64,000 nucleotides of DNA, taken from Streptomyces olivochromogenes (GTDB taxonomy: Bacteria > Actinomycetota > Actinomycetes > Streptomycetales > Streptomycetaceae). The notes under the pieces are model-generated. The model did not search any database. It was not told where the DNA came from and worked only from the letters and a program-made list of their open reading frames with translations. Below are positions 1 through 8,649 of the stretch, piece by piece (position 1 is the stretch's first letter; every line of letters starts with the position of its first letter). A program made the translations under genes and the position numbers. The DNA is taken from NCBI RefSeq assembly GCF_001514115.1, contig NZ_KQ948451.1, positions 95,669 to 159,668 on the forward strand. Reading direction: 5' to 3'.

Positions 1-3
1 AGG

Positions 4-150
4 TCACGGGACAGTTCGCAAGCAGCCCGGGTTGAAGCGGTGGGCAAGGGCGACGGTGAGGGAGTCGCCGTCGCCCCGGGCAGTGTCGAGGATGCGGGCG
101 CGATGGCCGGTGCCGACGACGGCCGTGCGGACAGGGGGAGTTCGGCCCAT
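4..150 (-). pseudogene. Truncated Gfo/Idh/MocA-family oxidoreductase N-terminus
   Basis: A 48-codon reading frame starts with ATG and quickly gives VRTAVVGTGHRAR, which is the beta1 strand and glycine-rich NAD-binding loop seen at the N-terminus of Gfo/Idh/MocA sugar dehydrogenases. The similarity stops after about 20 residues; the frame continues with GC-rich codons for 28 more and ends in TGA. Intact members are 330-450 residues. I read it as the start of a gene truncated by deletion or frameshift. It lies divergent to the secreted hydrolase and close to an orphan sugar-binding protein, consistent with a degraded sugar locus. A chance ORF is possible. Confidence 0.4.
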
Positions 151-325
151 GGAGGGGGCCTTTTCCGGCGTCCGCGTGGGGAGTTCCCGGTGACCAGAAT
201 CTTGTCCCGCGCGGGCACACTTCCCTGACACAGGCAACCCACAGGTCCCGTTTCGCTTCCTTCGAGGCGCGAGGGGCCCCCGGTATCGACGGGGCGCCCG
301 CGCTCGAAGTGTGAGGAGGGGATCC

Positions 326-3103
326 TTGAACCGTACCCGGCGAATAGCGGTCACCGCCGTCGCCGTTCTCGCGGCCCTGGCGGGCTCACCGGGACTGGCC
401 CAGGCCCAACATCCGGCCAAGGTGGAGCCGTTGACGCAGAAGGCGGAGAGCCCACTGCCACCGGGCTGGCGTGTCACCGGGAAGGGCGTCGCGCGTGAAC
501 TGGTCTGGCGGTCGGACAGGGCCGTGCCCGTGGGCGACGCCCGTGTCGAGTTCCACGCGGCCGGCCGACTGCTCGGCATACCGAAGGCAGCCAAGGACGG
601 CCACACGTTCCGCCTCGCTCTCCACGGAGCCACCCCGCTCAAGGACCTGCAAGTCCTCGCGGCCGGACGCCGGTTGGACACGCCTGCCGACAACACCCGC
701 AAGAAGCCGAGGAACTCCCTGAAGGCCGCGCAGCCCCCGGCCCCACTCCCGGTGAACTCCGTGGACCCGGGCAGGCCGGGCGGGTACCGCACGGTCACCG
801 GCGAGTACCACCTCGACCCGGTGAAGCTCCCCGGCTTCGCCCAGCCGGTCGAGATGCAGGCCGTCGTCGTCGCGCCCACCGGCGCCACCGGCAAGCGACC
901 GCTCGCCCTGTTCCTCCACGGCCGCCACCCCACCTGCTTCAAGCCGGGCGGGTCCGAGGACGACGTGACCCTTGAGTGGCCCTGCTCGGCCGGCACCCAG
1001 CCGATACCGAGCCACAAGGGCTACCTGAAGGACCAGAAGCTGCTGGCCTCCCAGGGCTATGTGACGGTGTCGATCTCGGCGAACGGCATCAACGGCCAGG
1101 ACGGGGACGTCGAGGACGGCGGTGCGCAGGCGCGCTCCTCGCTGGTGCGACAGCACCTCGCCAAGTGGGCCGGCTGGGCCGCCCACCCGGGCACCGCCCC
1201 GGCTGCCGTGCCCGACGCGGCCGAGGCCGACCTGTCCCGCGTGCTGCTCGTCGGCCACTCGCGCGGCGGCGAGGGCGTCAACCGGGCCGCCATGGACAGC
1301 CTCTACCCGCCGCCCGCCGCACAGGACGGCTACCGAGGCCCGGTGCGCTGGAAGATCCGCGGGACCGTCCTCATCGGACCGACGATCTTCGGCCAGAATC
1401 CGGTGGCCGACGTGCCGTCCACAACGATCCTCCCCGGCTGCGACGGCGACGTCTCCGACCTCCAGGGCGAGGTGTACGTCGACGGAACGCGCGGGGTCAG
1501 CCGGGGCACCGCCCTGCACAGCGCCGTCTACGTGGTCGGCGCCAACCACAACTTCTTCAACACCGAGTGGACGCCGGGCAAGTCCGAGGCACCCTCCTCC
1601 GACGACTTCTGGGACGACCCGGAACAGCAGCCCGACCCGGTGTGCTCCACGAGCGCCCGCACCCGGCTCACCGCCGACCAGCAGCACCAGGCCGGCGCCA
1701 CCTACATCGCCGCCGCGGCACGGCTGTTCGTCGCCGGCGACGACCGGGTGCGCCCGCTGCTCGACGGCTCGGGCCGGCGCGCCCGCTCGGCCGACCCGGC
1801 CCGCGTGCTGACCCACGCGGTCGGCGCCCGCCGCACGGGCGGCTTCCTGCCCGACGCCCCGGTGAAAGTGACCGGCGGCAGGCTGTGCTCGGCGCTCGAC
1901 CCCGACGCGGCCGTGGCCTGCCTCGGCCCCGACACCGCGGGGAGGTCGCCGCACTTCGCGCGGTGGTGGACGGAGAAGGAGGCCGGCCGCGGCGCGGTCG
2001 CGCTGAAGTGGTCGGCGCCGGGCGCGGCGACAAAGGTCCGCCCCGCCGCTCCCGTGTCCCTCTCGGGTGCCAAGAGCCTGGCACTTCGCTTGTTCGTGCC
2101 GCCGAACACGACCGGCACCGAGCTGGACGTGGCCGTCACCGACTCCGACGGCCGCCGGGCCGAGCTCGGCCGGGTCCAGGTCGACGGGCTGCCGGGCACC
2201 GAACGGACCGCCTCCTACTGGGCGCGCGAGCTGCGCGTCCCGCTGACCGCGGCCACCCGCGCCGGCCTCGATCTGAAGCACGTCAAGTCCCTTGAACTGA
2301 GCCCGCGTTCACCGTCCGGACAGGCCTGGCTGATGGATGCCTGGGGCTGGGCCCCCGGTACCCCGGCGGCCACGGCCACGACGCTGCCGCGCGTCGACAT
2401 CGGCCGACTCACCGTCAAGGAGGGCGACTCGGGCACCCTCACCTACCACATCCCGGTCCAGGTCTCCGGGCACGGCAGCGGCAGGGTCCGTTTCTCCGTC
2501 CTCGACCCGGACACCGGACAGGCCAAGGACAAGCTGGTCACGGTACGGCCGGGCAGCGCCCCCATCGACGTGCCCGTGAAGGTGACGGGCGACACCCGCT
2601 TCGGCTACGACGAGCAGTACGACGTCGTCGCGAAGGCCGTGCGCGGCGCCGTCATCGGCTCGTACCGAGGCGGGGTCACCGCGGTGAACGACGACCCCGC
2701 GCCCTCGGTCACCCTGACGCCGGTCACGGACCGGGTGACCGAAGGAGGGACGCTGACGTGGCGGATCTCGCTCTCCGAGCCCGCCGAGGTGGACATCCTG
2801 CAGCTGATGCGGGTGCTTCCGGTCACCGAGGGCGCCGAGCTGTCCACCAAGGACGTGGACCCGCAGTGGCTGATGGACCACGCCGGTGAGCTCCCCGACC
2901 CGGAGCGCGCACTCTCCCTGGCGAACCCGTGGTTGTGGACGGACATCCCGGCCGGGACCACCACCGCCGACTTCACCGTGCCGACGGTGAAGGACCAACT
3001 GGCAGAGCCGGCCGAGTCGCTGCGCCTCGCGCTGACCGACGACAACGCGCAACCGCTTCCCGACCATCCCGTGCTGACGGGCACGGTGGTGGACGCGCCG
3101 TAG
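326..3103 (+). CDS. Large secreted alpha/beta hydrolase with C-terminal Calx-beta-like modules
   Basis: Predicted 925-residue exported hydrolase. The likely start is a TTG directly behind a strong GAGGAGGGG ribosome site; an in-frame GTG 15 bases upstream overlaps that site. A signal peptide (two Arg, hydrophobic stretch, AQAQ cleavage region) covers about the first 30 residues. The hydrolase core shows LFLHGRHPTCF (oxyanion region), the nucleophile elbow GHSRGGEG with Ser near residue 312, a candidate acid in PGCDGD near 371, and a candidate His in GANHNFFN near 407. Motifs VKEGDSGTLTY and VTEGGTLTW in the last third resemble Calx-beta domains. Substrate is unknown; the fold suggests an esterase or amidase acting outside the cell. 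Confidence 0.75.
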   Translation: MNRTRRIAVTAVAVLAALAGSPGLAQAQHPAKVEPLTQKAESPLPPGWRVTGKGVARELVWRSDRAVPVGDARVEFHAAGRLLGIPKAAKDGHTFRLALHGATPLKDLQVLAAGRRLDTPADNTRKKPRNSLKAAQPPAPLPVNSVDPGRPGGYRTVTGEYHLDPVKLPGFAQPVEMQAVVVAPTGATGKRPLALFLHGRHPTCFKPGGSEDDVTLEWPCSAGTQPIPSHKGYLKDQKLLASQGYVTVSISANGINGQDGDVEDGGAQARSSLVRQHLAKWAGWAAHPGTAPAAVPDAAEADLSRVLLVGHSRGGEGVNRAAMDSLYPPPAAQDGYRGPVRWKIRGTVLIGPTIFGQNPVADVPSTTILPGCDGDVSDLQGEVYVDGTRGVSRGTALHSAVYVVGANHNFFNTEWTPGKSEAPSSDDFWDDPEQQPDPVCSTSARTRLTADQQHQAGATYIAAAARLFVAGDDRVRPLLDGSGRRARSADPARVLTHAVGARRTGGFLPDAPVKVTGGRLCSALDPDAAVACLGPDTAGRSPHFARWWTEKEAGRGAVALKWSAPGAATKVRPAAPVSLSGAKSLALRLFVPPNTTGTELDVAVTDSDGRRAELGRVQVDGLPGTERTASYWARELRVPLTAATRAGLDLKHVKSLELSPRSPSGQAWLMDAWGWAPGTPAATATTLPRVDIGRLTVKEGDSGTLTYHIPVQVSGHGSGRVRFSVLDPDTGQAKDKLVTVRPGSAPIDVPVKVTGDTRFGYDEQYDVVAKAVRGAVIGSYRGGVTAVNDDPAPSVTLTPVTDRVTEGGTLTWRISLSEPAEVDILQLMRVLPVTEGAELSTKDVDPQWLMDHAGELPDPERALSLANPWLWTDIPAGTTTADFTVPTVKDQLAEPAESLRLALTDDNAQPLPDHPVLTGTVVDAP

Positions 3104-3415
3104 TAGACCGTCCTGCGTATGGGGGGGCATGGACAGGGTGGTCCATGCCCCCCTACGTGTCGCCGGGGCAAAGGCCGGTCCAGGTCAGGCGGAGCGCATG
3201 CAGGACCGTTGCCATCATCCACGTGGAGGAGATCGCCCGGGGGCGGAAGTCGCGGTCGGCGTCCGCGAGGACGGTCCTGCGTGCGCTGGGCGGCATCTGC
3301 GGAAGCACGCCACCGAGGGCCGGGCGAGACGACGCGGTACGCGTCACCGCACTCCTCTTCGACGCCTGCGCCACGGCGCCGAGGCCCGCGGCATGAACAG
3401 GCCATGGCCGTTCGG
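3104..3415. other. Intergenic stretch without a supported gene
   Basis: About 310 bases lie between the 3' ends of two convergent genes. Frames of 70-150 codons are open here on both strands but none has a ribosome site, recognisable domain or convincing codon pattern. No strong terminator hairpin was seen. Confidence 0.5.
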
Positions 3416-4504
3416 CTACTTGAGCTCGGCGTCGGTGTAGTAGCCGCCCGCGACCAGAACACTGTCGTAGTTGGTCTTGTCGACGCTGATGGGCTGCAGC
3501 AGGTAGGCGGGCACGACCTTGGCGCCGTTGTCATAGGTCCTGGTGTCGTTGAGCTGCGGCTTCCTCTTGTTGAGCACGTCGTCGACCATGTTCGCGGCGA
3601 CATCGGCGAGCAGGCGGCTGTCCTTGTAGACGGTCTGCGCCTGCTGGCCCGCAATGATCGACTTGACCGAGGCCAGTTCGGCGTCCTGCCCCGTGATGAC
3701 CGGGAGGGGCTTGCTGATGGAGCCGTAGTCGTCCGACCTCAGCGCTGCCAGGACGCCGATGGAGATGCCGTCGTACGGCGACAGGACAGCGTCCACCTGC
3801 TTGGTCTTGTACGACGTGGCGAGGATGCCGTTCATGCGCTTCTGCGCGGTGGCACCGTCCCAGCGCAGGGTGGTGACCTGGTTGAGCGCGGTCTGACCGG
3901 ACTGGACGACCAGTTGCTTGCTGTCCAGGAACGGCTGCAGAAGGTGCAACGCGCCGCTGAAGAAGTACTTGGTGTTGTTGTCGTCGCTGGAACCGGCGAA
4001 CAGCTCGATGTTGAACGGGCCCTTGCCGTGCTCAAGACCGAGCTTGTCGATGATGAAGCGGGCCTGGAGCCGGCCGACCTGCTCGTTGTCGAAGGACGCG
4101 TAGTAGGTGACGTTCTTGGTGCCGAGGATGAGCCGGTCGTAGGAGATCACCGGGATGTCCGCGTCGGCGGCCTGCTGGAGCACCTTGTCGAGCGACTTGT
4201 TGTCGATGGCCGCGATGATCAGTGCGCTGACGCCCTGCGTGATCAGGTTCTCGATCTGTGAGACCTGGGTCGCCGGGTCGTTCTCGCCGTAGACCAGCTT
4301 GGTCTTGTACCCGTTGGCCTGCAGGTCCTTGACGACGCTCTTGCCGTCGGTGATCCAGCGCTCGGAGGCCTGGGTCGGCATGGCTATGCCGATCGTGCCG
4401 CCCTTGGAGCTGCCCGTGCTGTTCTCGCCGCCGCAGGCGGACATGGTGAGGGCCACGGAGGCAGTTCCGGCGATGGCGGCGAGGGCGGCTCTGCGATTGC
4501 GCAT
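3416..4504 (-). CDS. chvE: ChvE-type multiple-sugar ABC transporter substrate-binding lipoprotein (orphan)
   Basis: This 362-residue protein is a periplasmic-binding-protein type 1 sugar receptor. Its lipoprotein signal ends in LTMSAC, with Cys24 as lipidation site. Features typical of the ChvE group are IGIAMPTQASERW at the mature N-terminus, NLITQGVSALIIAA, IPVISYDRLI, the DDNNTKYFFSGAL segment and ITGQDAE near the C-terminus. It should bind aldoses such as xylose, arabinose or galactose and deliver them to a GguA/GguB-like ATPase and permease. Neither partner is present: downstream is a convergent hydrolase gene and upstream only a remnant. It either works with a transporter elsewhere or is a leftover of a broken operon. 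Confidence 0.88.
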   Translation of the reverse strand: MRNRRAALAAIAGTASVALTMSACGGENSTGSSKGGTIGIAMPTQASERWITDGKSVVKDLQANGYKTKLVYGENDPATQVSQIENLITQGVSALIIAAIDNKSLDKVLQQAADADIPVISYDRLILGTKNVTYYASFDNEQVGRLQARFIIDKLGLEHGKGPFNIELFAGSSDDNNTKYFFSGALHLLQPFLDSKQLVVQSGQTALNQVTTLRWDGATAQKRMNGILATSYKTKQVDAVLSPYDGISIGVLAALRSDDYGSISKPLPVITGQDAELASVKSIIAGQQAQTVYKDSRLLADVAANMVDDVLNKRKPQLNDTRTYDNGAKVVPAYLLQPISVDKTNYDSVLVAGGYYTDAELK

Positions 4505-4658
4505 GGTGATCGTTCCTTGTTCTTCTCGTCGTTGAGAAAGATGACGGCGTATCAGAAGTTTTTAAGGGAGCGGGGGTTGAACGAGTCGACGGCCGACAAG
4601 CCGGTCGAGCGCGAGTCGGTGCCGTGCCGCAGCCAGATTGAGGTCCCCGCGTATGGGT

Positions 4659-4901
4659 GCCGTACGGGTGGATCCCGGGCGCCCTGAACAGCCCGAACTC
4701 GAGGTGAAGCGGTGCGCCGCGGCGGATCAGCTCGGCGACCTTGCAGATCCGCACGCGGCCACCGAGGTCGTCGGGGTCTTTGGCGCGCATCTCCATGGGA
4801 GTGAGCCACCAGTATTGCCTGACGAGGTAACCGACGGTCAGGTTCTGCGCAACATTGTGGAGTTGGGGCTCAGGAGCCTCGGCGCCTCGCGGATCGCCGA
4901 T
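4659..4901 (-). pseudogene. Coding-like remnant upstream of chvE
   Basis: One minus-strand frame between chvE and the upstream palindrome keeps strong Streptomyces codon bias, with almost every third base G or C, and reads like a real protein segment (for example LTVGYLVRQYWWLTP and GRVRICKVAELIRRG). No start with ribosome site precedes it, and the frame continues out of phase through the chvE start region. I cannot assign a family. It is best read as a fragment of a gene that once preceded chvE. Confidence 0.3.
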
Positions 4902-4988
4902 CGAAGCGCCGCGGGGTTGCGTCCACACGTGTTCCAACTCCGGTGATGCACAGGGAAGTTGCCTTTCAACCGTTCGAAATGTCGTCAC

Positions 4989-5001
4989 ACGTTCGGAACG
5001 T
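4989..5001. promoter_or_regulatory. Perfect 13-bp palindrome, candidate operator
   Basis: ACGTTC-G-GAACGT is a perfect inverted repeat with one central base. A related but imperfect element (ACCGTTCGAAATGT) lies about 15 bases upstream on the plus strand. LacI- and ROK-type sugar regulators bind palindromes of this size, so it may be the operator of the former chvE operon. The cognate regulator is not in the window. Confidence 0.4.
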
Positions 5002-5231
5002 AGGCGTGACCCTAGGAGGGCGGGCGCGGGGTGTCAACGGGGGAGGTCCGGTAAGGGTTCCGGAAAGGTCTTGGAGATTTGCTCCCCGAACGCTCGGATC
5101 TGGCCTGCCTCACAGGACTGCGCCACTGGTGAGGCAGGCGAGGCCGCCCCTGCCACCGGGTGGCCCGTCCCCTCCGGGGGCCGCGCCGACGTAGCCTGAA
5201 CGCTCCGCACCGAACCCCCGCTAGGAGCACC

Positions 5232-6986
5232 GTGAGCATCGCAGAGCCGCACGCCGGACCGCCCGCCTGGCGGCTGCTTCTCGGGTACGTACGACCGCAT
5301 CGATGGGCGCTGCTGGCGGGCGCGTTGCTGGCGCTGACGACCGGCGCCACCGGTCTGGTGCTGCCGCTGGTGGCGCGGGGGCTCATCGACGACCTGTCGC
5401 ACGACCGGCCCATCGGGCGGGCGCTCATCGGCATGGCGGCGCTGGTGGTCACCAACGCCGCGGTGGGGGCGCTGGGTTCGTACGTACTGCGGCGCACCGC
5501 CGAGTCGGTGGTGCTCGGCGCGCGGCGTGCCCTGTCCTCGTATCTGCTGCGCCTGCGGATACCGGCCGTGGACCGCAGCGAGCCGGGCGACCTGATGGCC
5601 CGCATCACCTCCGACACCACGCTGCTGCGCGAGGTCACCACCGATTCGCTGGTGGGCATCGGTACCGGCGGTCTCACCCTGGTGGCGACGGTGGTGATGA
5701 TGGGCCTGGTCGACGTGGTGCTGCTCGGCGTCACCCTGGGGGTGATCCTGTGCGCGGGCACGGTGCTCGGCGTGATCGTGCCCCGCATCAACCGGGCCAG
5801 CAAGCAGGCGCAGGACGCCGTGGGCGTGATGGGCGCCTCGCTGGAGCGGATCCTGGGCGCGCTGCGTACGGTCAAGGCGTCGGGTGCCGAGCACCGGGAG
5901 GAGCAGACCATCCACGCGGCGGCCGAGGAGTCCTGGCGGCAGAGCGTACGGGCCGCCAAGTGGTCGGCGGCCGCGGGCAACACGGCCGGTCTCGCGATGC
6001 AGATCGCCTTCATCACTGTCCTCGCGGTGGGCGGCGCTCGGGTCGCGACCGGCGCGATCGAAGTCGGCACGCTGGTCGCTTTCCTCCTCTACGTCTTCTA
6101 TCTGATGTCGCCGATCCAGCAGGTCGTGGGCGCGATCACCCAGTACCAGACCGGCGCCGGCGCGCTCGCGCGCATCCAGGAGGCGCTGCGGCTGCCCGCC
6201 GAACCGGACGCGCTGCCCGCGCCGCTGCCGACCCCGGGCGCCGCGCCGGCCGCGCTCGCCTTCGACGACGTCCGCTTCCGGTACGCCGACGACCTGCCGT
6301 ACGTCCACCACGGCGTGACCTTCGCCGTCCCGGCCCGCGGCATGACCGCCTTCGTCGGTCCCTCCGGCGCCGGCAAGACCACCGTGTTCTCGCTGATCGA
6401 GCGGTTCTACGACCCCGAGGCGGGCGTCATCACGGTCGACGGCCGCCCCTTGGACGAGTGGGACCTGCCCCGGCTCCGGTCGGCCATCGGGTACGTGGAG
6501 CAGGACGCCCCGGTCCTGTCCGGCTCCCTGCGCGACAACCTGCTGCTGGGCAACCCGGAGGCCGACGACGCCGATGTCACGCGTGTACTGAAGACGACCC
6601 GGCTCGACGGGCTGGTCGCCCGGCTGCCGCGCGGCCTGGACACGCTCGTCGGGCACCGCGGCACCAAGCTGTCCGGCGGCGAACGCCAGCGGGTCGCGAT
6701 CGCCCGCGCGCTGCTGCGCCACCCCCGCCTGCTGCTCCTGGACGAGGCGACCTCGCAGCTCGACGCGGTGAACGAGGCCGCGCTGCGCGACACGGTCGCC
6801 GATGTGGCCCGCACGACCACGGTCCTGGTGGTCGCGCACCGGCTGTCCACCGTGACGATGGCCGACCGTATCGTCGTCATGGACGCGGGCCGCGTACGCG
6901 CCGTGGGCACCCACCGGGAACTGGTGGCCGGGGACCCGCTCTACGCCGAGCTGGCCGCGACCCAGTTCCTCGCGACGGCGGGCTGA
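5232..6986 (+). CDS. ABC-type exporter, fused permease and ATPase (half-transporter)
   Basis: A 584-residue type IV ABC exporter half. The GTG start follows CTAGGAGC. Residues 1-320 form a six-helix transmembrane domain with the intracellular-loop motif [11 protein letters not shown]. The nucleotide-binding domain carries Walker [11 protein letters not shown] near residue 375, Q-loop in YVEQDAPV, signature LSGGERQR near 480, Walker B LLLLDEAT near 500 and switch His in VAHRLST. The family exports drugs, lipids or peptides as a dimer. No partner half-transporter lies next to it, so a homodimer is likely. It stands alone and ends at a strong terminator shared with the convergent gene. Substrate unknown. 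Confidence 0.9.
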   Translation: MSIAEPHAGPPAWRLLLGYVRPHRWALLAGALLALTTGATGLVLPLVARGLIDDLSHDRPIGRALIGMAALVVTNAAVGALGSYVLRRTAESVVLGARRALSSYLLRLRIPAVDRSEPGDLMARITSDTTLLREVTTDSLVGIGTGGLTLVATVVMMGLVDVVLLGVTLGVILCAGTVLGVIVPRINRASKQAQDAVGVMGASLERILGALRTVKASGAEHREEQTIHAAAEESWRQSVRAAKWSAAAGNTAGLAMQIAFITVLAVGGARVATGAIEVGTLVAFLLYVFYLMSPIQQVVGAITQYQTGAGALARIQEALRLPAEPDALPAPLPTPGAAPAALAFDDVRFRYADDLPYVHHGVTFAVPARGMTAFVGPSGAGKTTVFSLIERFYDPEAGVITVDGRPLDEWDLPRLRSAIGYVEQDAPVLSGSLRDNLLLGNPEADDADVTRVLKTTRLDGLVARLPRGLDTLVGHRGTKLSGGERQRVAIARALLRHPRLLLLDEATSQLDAVNEAALRDTVADVARTTTVLVVAHRLSTVTMADRIVVMDAGRVRAVGTHRELVAGDPLYAELAATQFLATAG

Positions 6987-7046
6987 GGAGAGCGGATCGC
7001 CGCGCGTTCTCCGTACGAACTTTCCTTCACTAGGTCGACGGCATAC

Positions 7047-7083
7047 GTGTCTGCCCCCGGCACGGGGTGCCGGGGGCAGACAC
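7047..7083. terminator. Bidirectional hairpin terminator
   Basis: A perfect 17-bp stem (left arm GTGTCTGCCCCCGGCAC) with a three-base loop sits between the 3' ends of the ABC exporter and the convergent small secreted protein gene. There is no U-tract, as is common in Streptomyces, but the stem is exceptionally stable. Confidence 0.9.
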
Positions 7084-7116
7084 GGGCGGACAGGCGCCCG
7101 ACCCGAAGGACAGACC

Positions 7117-7413
7117 CTAGGCCTGGAGGCCCGGGAGGAGTCCGGTGACGGGGGCGACCAGGTCGGTGACCTGGTGCAACTGGTTGAGGTCGTTCAGGCG
7201 GTTGAGTCCGCCCAGTTGCTGGGAGACGCGCGGGATGTCGGCCTGGTGCTCCGCGGGGATGTCGCTGACGGCGAGCGCGTCGAGCTGGGAAATCGGGTTC
7301 AGCTTCCCCGCGTCCGGGGCCTCGGCGGCCGCCGCGGACGCCATCGGCGCGGCGAGGCCCGTGACACCGACGGCGAGACCAACGGCGGCGACCATACGTC
7401 GTGTTGAGATCAT
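7117..7413 (-). CDS. Small secreted protein, unknown function
   Basis: This 98-residue protein has a clear signal peptide (MISTRRM, then a hydrophobic stretch ending in ASA-AAA near residue 30). The mature part is about 68 residues, rich in Leu, Asn, Gln and Asp, without cysteine. It ends in DLVAPVTGLLPGLQA. A register of L-N/D-x-L repeats (LGGLNRLNDLNQL) suggests an amphipathic helix. The tail resembles the core of the double-glycine peptide encoded near 40.7 kb. It could be a cell-surface or spore-envelope protein; no family is recognised. Confidence 0.7.
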   Translation of the reverse strand: MISTRRMVAAVGLAVGVTGLAAPMASAAAAEAPDAGKLNPISQLDALAVSDIPAEHQADIPRVSQQLGGLNRLNDLNQLHQVTDLVAPVTGLLPGLQA

Positions 7414-7585
7414 GCTTGCAGCAACGGTCCCGGACGGCGCACGGTCACGGCCGTCCCCCGCTCCTCACCCGAGAGGCGCATCGCACCGGCTGGGCTTGCC
7501 GTGGGCCATGGGGCGGAGGACGCTCGGTAGAGAGGCCCTTCGCGGTCCCTTCCGTGGCGGACCGCGGCCTTCCAAGGAGGTCGAC

Positions 7586-7951
7586 ATGGGCACCATGGCA
7601 GGCCCCGCCTTCGACACCGAAGCGCTACGCCGGGGCATAGAAGGACACAGTGCGGCGGATCTCCTGTCGCTCTACGCGGACGACGCGGAAATGACCATCG
7701 TCGACCGCAACACCCAGCCAAGCCACCCGATGATCAAACACGGTCGCGGCGAGATCGCCGAGATGCTCAACGACGTCTACAGCCGCGACATGACCCACAA
7801 GTTGGAAGAGTGTGTCGTCCAGGGCGACCACGTCGCGTTCACCGAGTCCTGCCAGTACCCGGACGGCGTGCGGGTATTCGCCAGCTCGATGGTCTCGCTG
7901 CGGGACGGCAAGATCGCCGAACACACACTGCTCCAGGCATGGGACGAATAG
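7586..7951 (+). CDS. SnoaL-like / NTF2-fold protein
   Basis: A 121-residue cytoplasmic protein with the alpha+beta cone of the NTF2/SnoaL superfamily: an N-terminal helix (RRGIEGHSAADLLSLYADDAEM), a strand with IVDRNTQPS, GRGEIAEML and a C-terminal strand ending GKIAEHTLLQAWDE. The ATG lies five bases after AGGAGG, so the start is secure. Such proteins are small isomerases, hydrolases or ligand carriers, or have no known activity. It is a single gene, convergent with the MarR gene. Function is not predictable from this sequence. Confidence 0.8.
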   Translation: MGTMAGPAFDTEALRRGIEGHSAADLLSLYADDAEMTIVDRNTQPSHPMIKHGRGEIAEMLNDVYSRDMTHKLEECVVQGDHVAFTESCQYPDGVRVFASSMVSLRDGKIAEHTLLQAWDE

Positions 7952-7975
7952 GAAGGAACTGGCCGAAGGTCCAGA

Positions 7976-8590
7976 TCAACTCTCGCCTGACCTGGACCTT
8001 CTCGGCGAAGGCCGAGATGGGTCGCTCGCGCTCGCAGCGGCCTCGGCTGCCACGACCAGTTTCCGCAGCAGGTCTGCGAGCGTCCGCTTCTCTGCTGGGG
8101 TCAGTACTGCGAGCAGCGCGTTCTCACCCCGGTCCTCCGACACCGCGTGCTGTTCGAACGCGGCGTATCCGGCGTCGGTGAGCCGCACCTCCACGCGACG
8201 CCGGTCGGCCGTGTGGTGGGTACGGGCGATCAGCCCCTCCCCCTCCAGCGGACCCAGCCGCGCCGACAGGGCACCGCGGGTCAGCCCGAGCATGTCGGCG
8301 AGCTGCGAGGGGCTCGCCGCGTAGGGCGGGCCGAGTCTGCGCAGCATCAGCAGCACCTTGAACTGCCAGTGCTGCAACCCGTCGGTGTCGAGCATGTCCC
8401 GGCGGGCCTGGGCCGCGTGCCGGGCCAGGATCGCGAGCCGGACGAAGATCTCCTCCTTGACCGGGTCCATCCAGTCGAGTTCCTTCGCCCAGACCGCGAC
8501 ATGCCGGTCGACCGAGTCCGCCGCCGACGCCTGCCCCCGCGCGGTCTTCGCCTCGTCCGCTGTCACATCTCCCGCCTTCACGTCTTCCAT
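7976..8590 (-). CDS. MarR-family transcriptional regulator
   Basis: A 204-residue winged-helix regulator. The core LQHWQFKVLLMLRRLGPPY, SPSQLADMLGLTRGALSARL (recognition helix) and DRRRVEVRLTDAG (wing) is characteristic of MarR proteins, which bind DNA as dimers and usually release it on binding phenolic or other small ligands. The ATG chosen follows GGAGGGG; another in-frame ATG four codons upstream precedes that ribosome site. It diverges from the tetratricopeptide-like gene across about 60 bases of unusually AT-rich DNA with direct repeats, so it likely represses itself and that neighbour. Confidence 0.9.
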   Translation of the reverse strand: MEDVKAGDVTADEAKTARGQASAADSVDRHVAVWAKELDWMDPVKEEIFVRLAILARHAAQARRDMLDTDGLQHWQFKVLLMLRRLGPPYAASPSQLADMLGLTRGALSARLGPLEGEGLIARTHHTADRRRVEVRLTDAGYAAFEQHAVSEDRGENALLAVLTPAEKRTLADLLRKLVVAAEAAASASDPSRPSPRRSRSGES

Positions 8591-8603
8591 GCGCCCCTCC
8601 ATA

Positions 8604-8629
8604 GATGGTTTTCTTGTGGATAGTTTTTC
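8604..8629. promoter_or_regulatory. Direct repeat in the MarR/TPR divergent promoter
   Basis: GATGGTTTTC and GATAGTTTTTC are near-copies spaced about 15 bases apart, within the only AT-rich block of the region. They overlap the upstream edge of the MarR gene and lie about 20-45 bases before the divergent ATG, a position suited to a repressor site or to -35/-10 elements. Confidence 0.35.
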
Positions 8630-8649
8630 GGATTACTACTTTCCCTGCC

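Noticed and set aside
386..2281. A 631-codon open frame on the minus strand opposite the secreted hydrolase
   Set aside because: Its composition (Ala/Arg/Gly/Val-rich, no domain) and lack of ribosome site are those of a shadow frame; the plus-strand gene has signal peptide, nucleophile motif and codon bias.
5034..6914. A 626-codon minus-strand frame opposite the ABC exporter
   Set aside because: It mirrors a gene with all ABC motifs and itself has His/Gln/Arg-rich low-complexity sequence typical of antisense frames.
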